From NCBI RefSeq assembly GCF_001280005.1, contig NZ_LGDW01000042.1, positions 1 through 22,377 on the forward strand: a stretch of 22,377 nt of DNA, in the 5' to 3' direction. The notes below the pieces were generated by a model that saw only the letters and a list, made by a program, of their open reading frames with translations, made no database searches and had not been told where the DNA came from. Positions 21,539 to 22,377 of the stretch are shown one piece after another. Origin of the DNA: Streptomyces sp. NRRL WC-3618 (GTDB lineage Bacteria; Actinomycetota; Actinomycetes; Streptomycetales; Streptomycetaceae). Numbering within the stretch: the stretch's first letter is position 1; each line of letters starts with the position of its first letter. A program made the translations under genes and the position numbers.

Positions 21539-22351
21539 TCAGGCCATGAGGGGCAGCAGCCCTCCGAGGTCGGCGCGTTCGCCGCTCGCGCTGACCTGGG
21601 CGTTGTCGAGGGCATCGGCCCACTGGACCCGGCCGGTGGCCAGGCGGATCCAGGTCAGCGGGTCGGTCTCGACGACGTTGGGAGGGGTGCCACGGGTGTG
21701 CCTGGGCCCCTCGACACACTGCACGACGGCGTACGGCGGGATCCGGACCTCCGTCGAGCCGCCGGGGGCCTTGACGGCGAGGGCGTCGGCGAGGAGGCGG
21801 GTGCAGGACGCCAGCGCTTGGCGGTCGTACGGGATGTCGAGGCCCTCGATCGCCGCGTTCAGGTCGTCGGTGTGGACGACCAGTTCGACGGTACGGGTGA
21901 CCAGGTAGTCGGCGAGGGTCATGGCGCCGGTGCGGGTGGCGAGCCGACGGTCACCGGGTGCCGTGGCCAGGCGTTGGGTGAGGCGCTCTTCGGTGCGGGC
22001 GTAGAGGGCGTTCAGGGCATCCGGGTCGGAGTGGGCGGCGGCCAGGTCGCGGGTGCCGTCGGCGATGTCTGCGGCGCGGGAAGCAGTGGCGAACGGCCAG
22101 TCGAGCAGGGCGAGTTCGGCCTTCGGGGGCTCGTCCCGATCGAGGTTTCGGCTGACCGTCTCGACGGCCATGGTGACGTGCGCGGCCAAGTCGCGGACGG
22201 TCCAGTCGCCGAGGCGGGTGGGGAGGGCGAGTTGGGCGGGGGTGAGGGTGCGGACGGCGGTGCGGATGTGGGCGTACTGGGTGAGGATCGCGGTGCGGGT
22301 CTTGGCGGGGTCGTAGGTGCGGGACTTCGGCTTTCTGGCGGCCGGGGGCAT
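21539..22351 (-). CDS. Maleylpyruvate isomerase-like / bacterial SCP-like protein
   Basis: A 270-residue cytosolic protein. Residues about 15-165 form a DinB/MDMPI-type four-helix domain of the family of mycothiol-dependent maleylpyruvate isomerases. The likely metal ligands His58 (LAAHVT), Glu156 and His160 (VELVVHTDD) are all present with the usual E-x3-H spacing. Residues about 195-270 look like the sterol-carrier-type domain often fused to it, with PPYAVVQCVEGPRHTRG and ETDPLTWIRLATGR. The substrate is unknown; the actinobacterial family uses mycothiol. The ATG at 22351 is the family-like start, has no clear ribosome site, and is preceded at 7 nt by TACCCT. It occupies the place near purF seen in S. 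coelicolor, although here the phosphatase and META genes lie between. It is convergent with the phosphatase gene. Confidence 0.82.
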   Translation of the reverse strand: MPPAARKPKSRTYDPAKTRTAILTQYAHIRTAVRTLTPAQLALPTRLGDWTVRDLAAHVTMAVETVSRNLDRDEPPKAELALLDWPFATASRAADIADGTRDLAAAHSDPDALNALYARTEERLTQRLATAPGDRRLATRTGAMTLADYLVTRTVELVVHTDDLNAAIEGLDIPYDRQALASCTRLLADALAVKAPGGSTEVRIPPYAVVQCVEGPRHTRGTPPNVVETDPLTWIRLATGRVQWADALDNAQVSASGERADLGGLLPLMA

Positions 22352-22358
22352 GGCGGGG

Positions 22359-22364
22359 AGGGTA
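22359..22364 (-). promoter_or_regulatory. Candidate -10 box of a leaderless start
   Basis: On the minus strand TACCCT (22364-22359) is 7 nt before the ATG at 22351. A -35 box would fall outside the window, so only half of the promoter can be judged. Confidence 0.3.
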
Positions 22365-22377
22365 GTCGGTGGGGCGG

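Overview
The window is high-GC chromosomal DNA of a Streptomyces species. Several gene products point there independently: the 68-residue developmental regulator BldC, an actinobacterial valine dehydrogenase, the DUF6274 and DUF3073 small proteins, a 1343-residue HrpA-type helicase, and a Streptomyces-type parS site. The gene order (sterol-carrier/mycothiol-type protein, purF, purM, DUF3073, vdh, a 283-residue conserved protein, bldC, hrpA, tRNAs) matches from memory the S. coelicolor core around SCO4085-SCO4092, a few hundred kb from oriC. I see no plasmid, phage, CRISPR or biosynthetic cluster.

Layout. 1-2.0 kb: the 3' part of a membrane-anchored metallophosphoesterase, a tRNA-Glu with a clear promoter, and a small unknown ORF. 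2.1-3.6 kb: a winged-helix regulator whose start looks leaderless, divergent from a STAS-ANTAR fusion protein, then a convergent 53-residue ORF. 3.9-4.2 kb: tRNA-Asp, a perfect parS palindrome, tRNA-Phe and a strong terminator. 4.2-10.2 kb: a secreted beta-rich protein, hrpA, and a second identical tRNA-Asp with terminator. 10.3-12.6 kb: DUF6274 protein, bldC (minus strand) with an elaborate upstream region, and a conserved 283-residue protein (minus). 12.8-14.5 kb: vdh and DUF3073 (plus). 14.5-17.4 kb: a Streptomyces-type intergenic repeat, then purM and purF on the minus strand, transcribed purF to purM. 17.5-22.4 kb: a two-META-domain lipoprotein, a probable decayed transposase fragment, a PAS-PAS-GAF-PP2C-HATPase signalling phosphatase, and a mycothiol-dependent isomerase/SCP-like protein.

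How it works together. Most of the window is housekeeping: de novo purine synthesis (PurF and PurM), branched-chain amino acid deamination (Vdh), RNA remodelling (HrpA), translation (four tRNAs) and chromosome segregation (parS). Developmental and stress signalling are represented by BldC, the STAS-ANTAR protein and the RsbU-like phosphatase. The last could in principle act on STAS-domain antagonists, though nothing here links it to the STAS protein in this window.

The most notable non-coding signals are parS inside the spacer of a tRNA pair, a BldD-box-like palindrome overlapping a candidate bldC promoter, and three genes whose -10 elements lie 6-7 nt before the start codon, suggesting leaderless mRNAs. 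I do not see a convincing wholly new multi-gene system.
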